The notes under the pieces were generated by a model. The model was not told the DNA's origin, did not search any database, and was given only the letters and a program-made list of their open reading frames with translations. Below are positions 63,186 through 64,000 of a stretch of DNA of 64,000 nt, piece after piece (position 1 is the first letter of the stretch; every line of letters begins with the position of its first letter). Source of the stretch: Affinibrenneria salicis (GTDB lineage: Bacteria > Pseudomonadota > Gammaproteobacteria > Enterobacterales > Enterobacteriaceae). The stretch spans positions 245,469-309,468 of the forward strand of contig NZ_VYKJ01000007.1 of assembly GCF_008710095.1 (NCBI RefSeq). The letters are read 5' to 3'. The position numbers and the translations under genes are program-made.

Positions 63186-63808
63186 CTAATAGTGAAAGTG
63201 AATTTTTTGTTATCGAATACTCTCCTAATGATGAAGGGATACCACACTTTATGGATAAAGAGTGGGTGCCGGAATTACCTGATTATGATCTTTTTACCGC
63301 ACCGCCATCGCCAGATGATTTTGCAGATGGCTATGCAGTTAAAGTAAAATCATACAAGTTAGATGGTGATTACTTCCCAAATGATAACTTAATATCATCT
63401 GATATGTTAATGTTACTCTCTGAGCTGAATGTGAAATGTATCAGTATCCCTGCTGCGGTTCAGTTATATAAGAACAAAGCTCCATCAAAAAGGTATTACT
63501 TATTTTATATTTTGAGCTACTTATCTATAATAGATGAGTCTGAATCAATATTCACTATATCAACGGATATAGAAACAGGTGAGCTTAACACACCAGAGGA
63601 AAAGGGTTTAGATAAGATCTATTATGAAAAAATAGATAAATTTAAAGTTAAGAATAATATAAAAGAACATCTTTTCTTTTGCAGAGAAATATCAAAACCC
63701 GTATGCTCATCAACATTTAAAAGTAGGTATGAGTCGCTTAAATTAAGCGGTGTAAAATTTGAGAAAATAGATGACAATTATAAATATGATGCTTGGAGTG
63801 GCTGGTAA
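63182..63808 (+). CDS. Probable immunity protein for orphan tip 4 (Imm11/DUF1629-like)
   Basis: A 208-residue protein coupled to the AHH toxin by an ATGA overlap. [16 protein letters not shown], the central [14 protein letters not shown] and the end [20 protein letters not shown] with LSGVKFEKI resemble Imm11/DUF1629 immunity proteins. The family call is tentative; immunity function is inferred from position. Confidence 0.65.
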   Translation: MTNSESEFFVIEYSPNDEGIPHFMDKEWVPELPDYDLFTAPPSPDDFADGYAVKVKSYKLDGDYFPNDNLISSDMLMLLSELNVKCISIPAAVQLYKNKAPSKRYYLFYILSYLSIIDESESIFTISTDIETGELNTPEEKGLDKIYYEKIDKFKVKNNIKEHLFFCREISKPVCSSTFKSRYESLKLSGVKFEKIDDNYKYDAWSGW

Positions 63809-63837
63809 ATATTAGCAGAGCAGACAGTAAATGCACT

Positions 63838-63872
63838 GGAAAGATCCTCTCTGGATCTTTCCGGCTTTTCTA
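63838..63872 (+). terminator. Hairpin terminator after orphan cassette 4
   Basis: GGAAAGATCC, loop TCTCT, GGATCTTTCC form a perfect ten-base stem followed by GGCTTTTCT. Confidence 0.85.
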
Positions 63873-63913
63873 TCGGTAATCCTCCCATTTTTAACGGAGG
63901 TCATAAGTAGAGT

Positions 63914-64000
63914 TTACGCAGCACGTAATATATGCTGCTTTGGTGTATATCCACCCAGTGCCATATTGGGCCTTTCGTGATTATAAAACCACTGCCATTC
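63914..64000 (-). CDS. IS3-family transposase OrfB, C-terminal end (cut by window edge)
   Basis: The last 28 codons and the stop are on the minus strand: EWQWFYNHERPNMALGGYTP then KQHILRAA. ERPNMALGG-TPKQ is the hallmark end of OrfB integrases of the IS3 family. The rest of the element lies beyond base 64000. Its end is probably near 63885-63905, where CCTCCCATTTTTAACGGAGG occurs, just after the last cassette terminator. Confidence 0.8.
   Translation of the reverse strand, partial: EWQWFYNHERPNMALGGYTPKQHILRAA

Noticed and set aside
1..64000. CRISPR arrays, tRNA and rRNA genes, prophage.
   Set aside because: No regularly spaced short direct repeats, no cloverleaf or rRNA sequence and no phage structural genes were seen.

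Overview
The window reads as chromosome of a GC-rich enterobacterium. Plant-associated Pectobacteriaceae (Brenneria, Dickeya, Pectobacterium, Lonsdalea type) fit best: C-P lyase, citrate fermentation, aryl-beta-glucoside PTS, mdtABC and a large rhs/symE locus lie together, separated by palindromic intergenic repeats of the kind common in these genera. This placement is an inference from gene content. No tRNA, rRNA, CRISPR array or prophage was recognised.

Layout. (1) 1-11382: a LysR-type regulator is divergent from a run of genes for a 3-hydroxyisobutyrate-dehydrogenase-like enzyme, PEP mutase, phosphonopyruvate decarboxylase and then phnGHIJKLMNP, a complete C-P lyase core. A phosphonate-making pair is therefore placed directly before the phosphonate-breaking machine, while phnF, phnCDE and phnO are absent here. 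(2) 11533-19290: on the minus strand, a CitS-type citrate carrier, a truncated FAH-family gene, citCDEFXG and an RBBP9-like hydrolase. Oxaloacetate decarboxylase and CitAB are not present. (3) 20625-26218: a TetR/short-chain-dehydrogenase pair with a clear palindromic operator, cytochrome b561, a HEAT-like small protein, a Tat-signal aminotransferase and a small methyltransferase. (4) 26319-30819: a cellobiose-type PTS (IIA, IIC, IIB), a GH1 phospho-beta-glucosidase and a GntR regulator, with three phased TTGG..CCAA operators. (5) 30849-32216: an EAL-HDOD protein whose 5' end, including its ribosome binding site, is duplicated in tandem. (6) 34058-40292: two divergent operons (sulfonate-type ABC transporter plus YbdH/HcxA-like dehydrogenase; Ldh2-family dehydrogenase, CuyA/DcyD-like PLP lyase, Asp/Glu-type racemase) that together suggest use of cysteate or sulfolactate. 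The binding-protein gene survives only as a scar. (7) 40764-49666: mdtABC with an outer-membrane factor, then a DUF3100 membrane protein. (8) 52149-64000: an rhs locus. A 57-residue EagR remnant precedes a 1427-residue prePAAR-Rhs effector with a WHH nuclease tip and its immunity gene. Four displaced Rhs C-terminal toxin/immunity cassettes follow (DUF3990-like, two paralogous PD-(D/E)XK nucleases, one AHH nuclease), each separated by a terminator and a symE gene or symE remnant on the opposite strand. The window ends inside an IS3-family transposase.

The most unusual points are the pepM-ppd/C-P lyase union, the putative sulfonate cluster, the array of orphan Rhs tips joined at a sharply conserved 70-base core end, a 70-base chain of four perfect hairpins that interrupts one rhs fragment, and the tandem duplication at the EAL-HDOD start.
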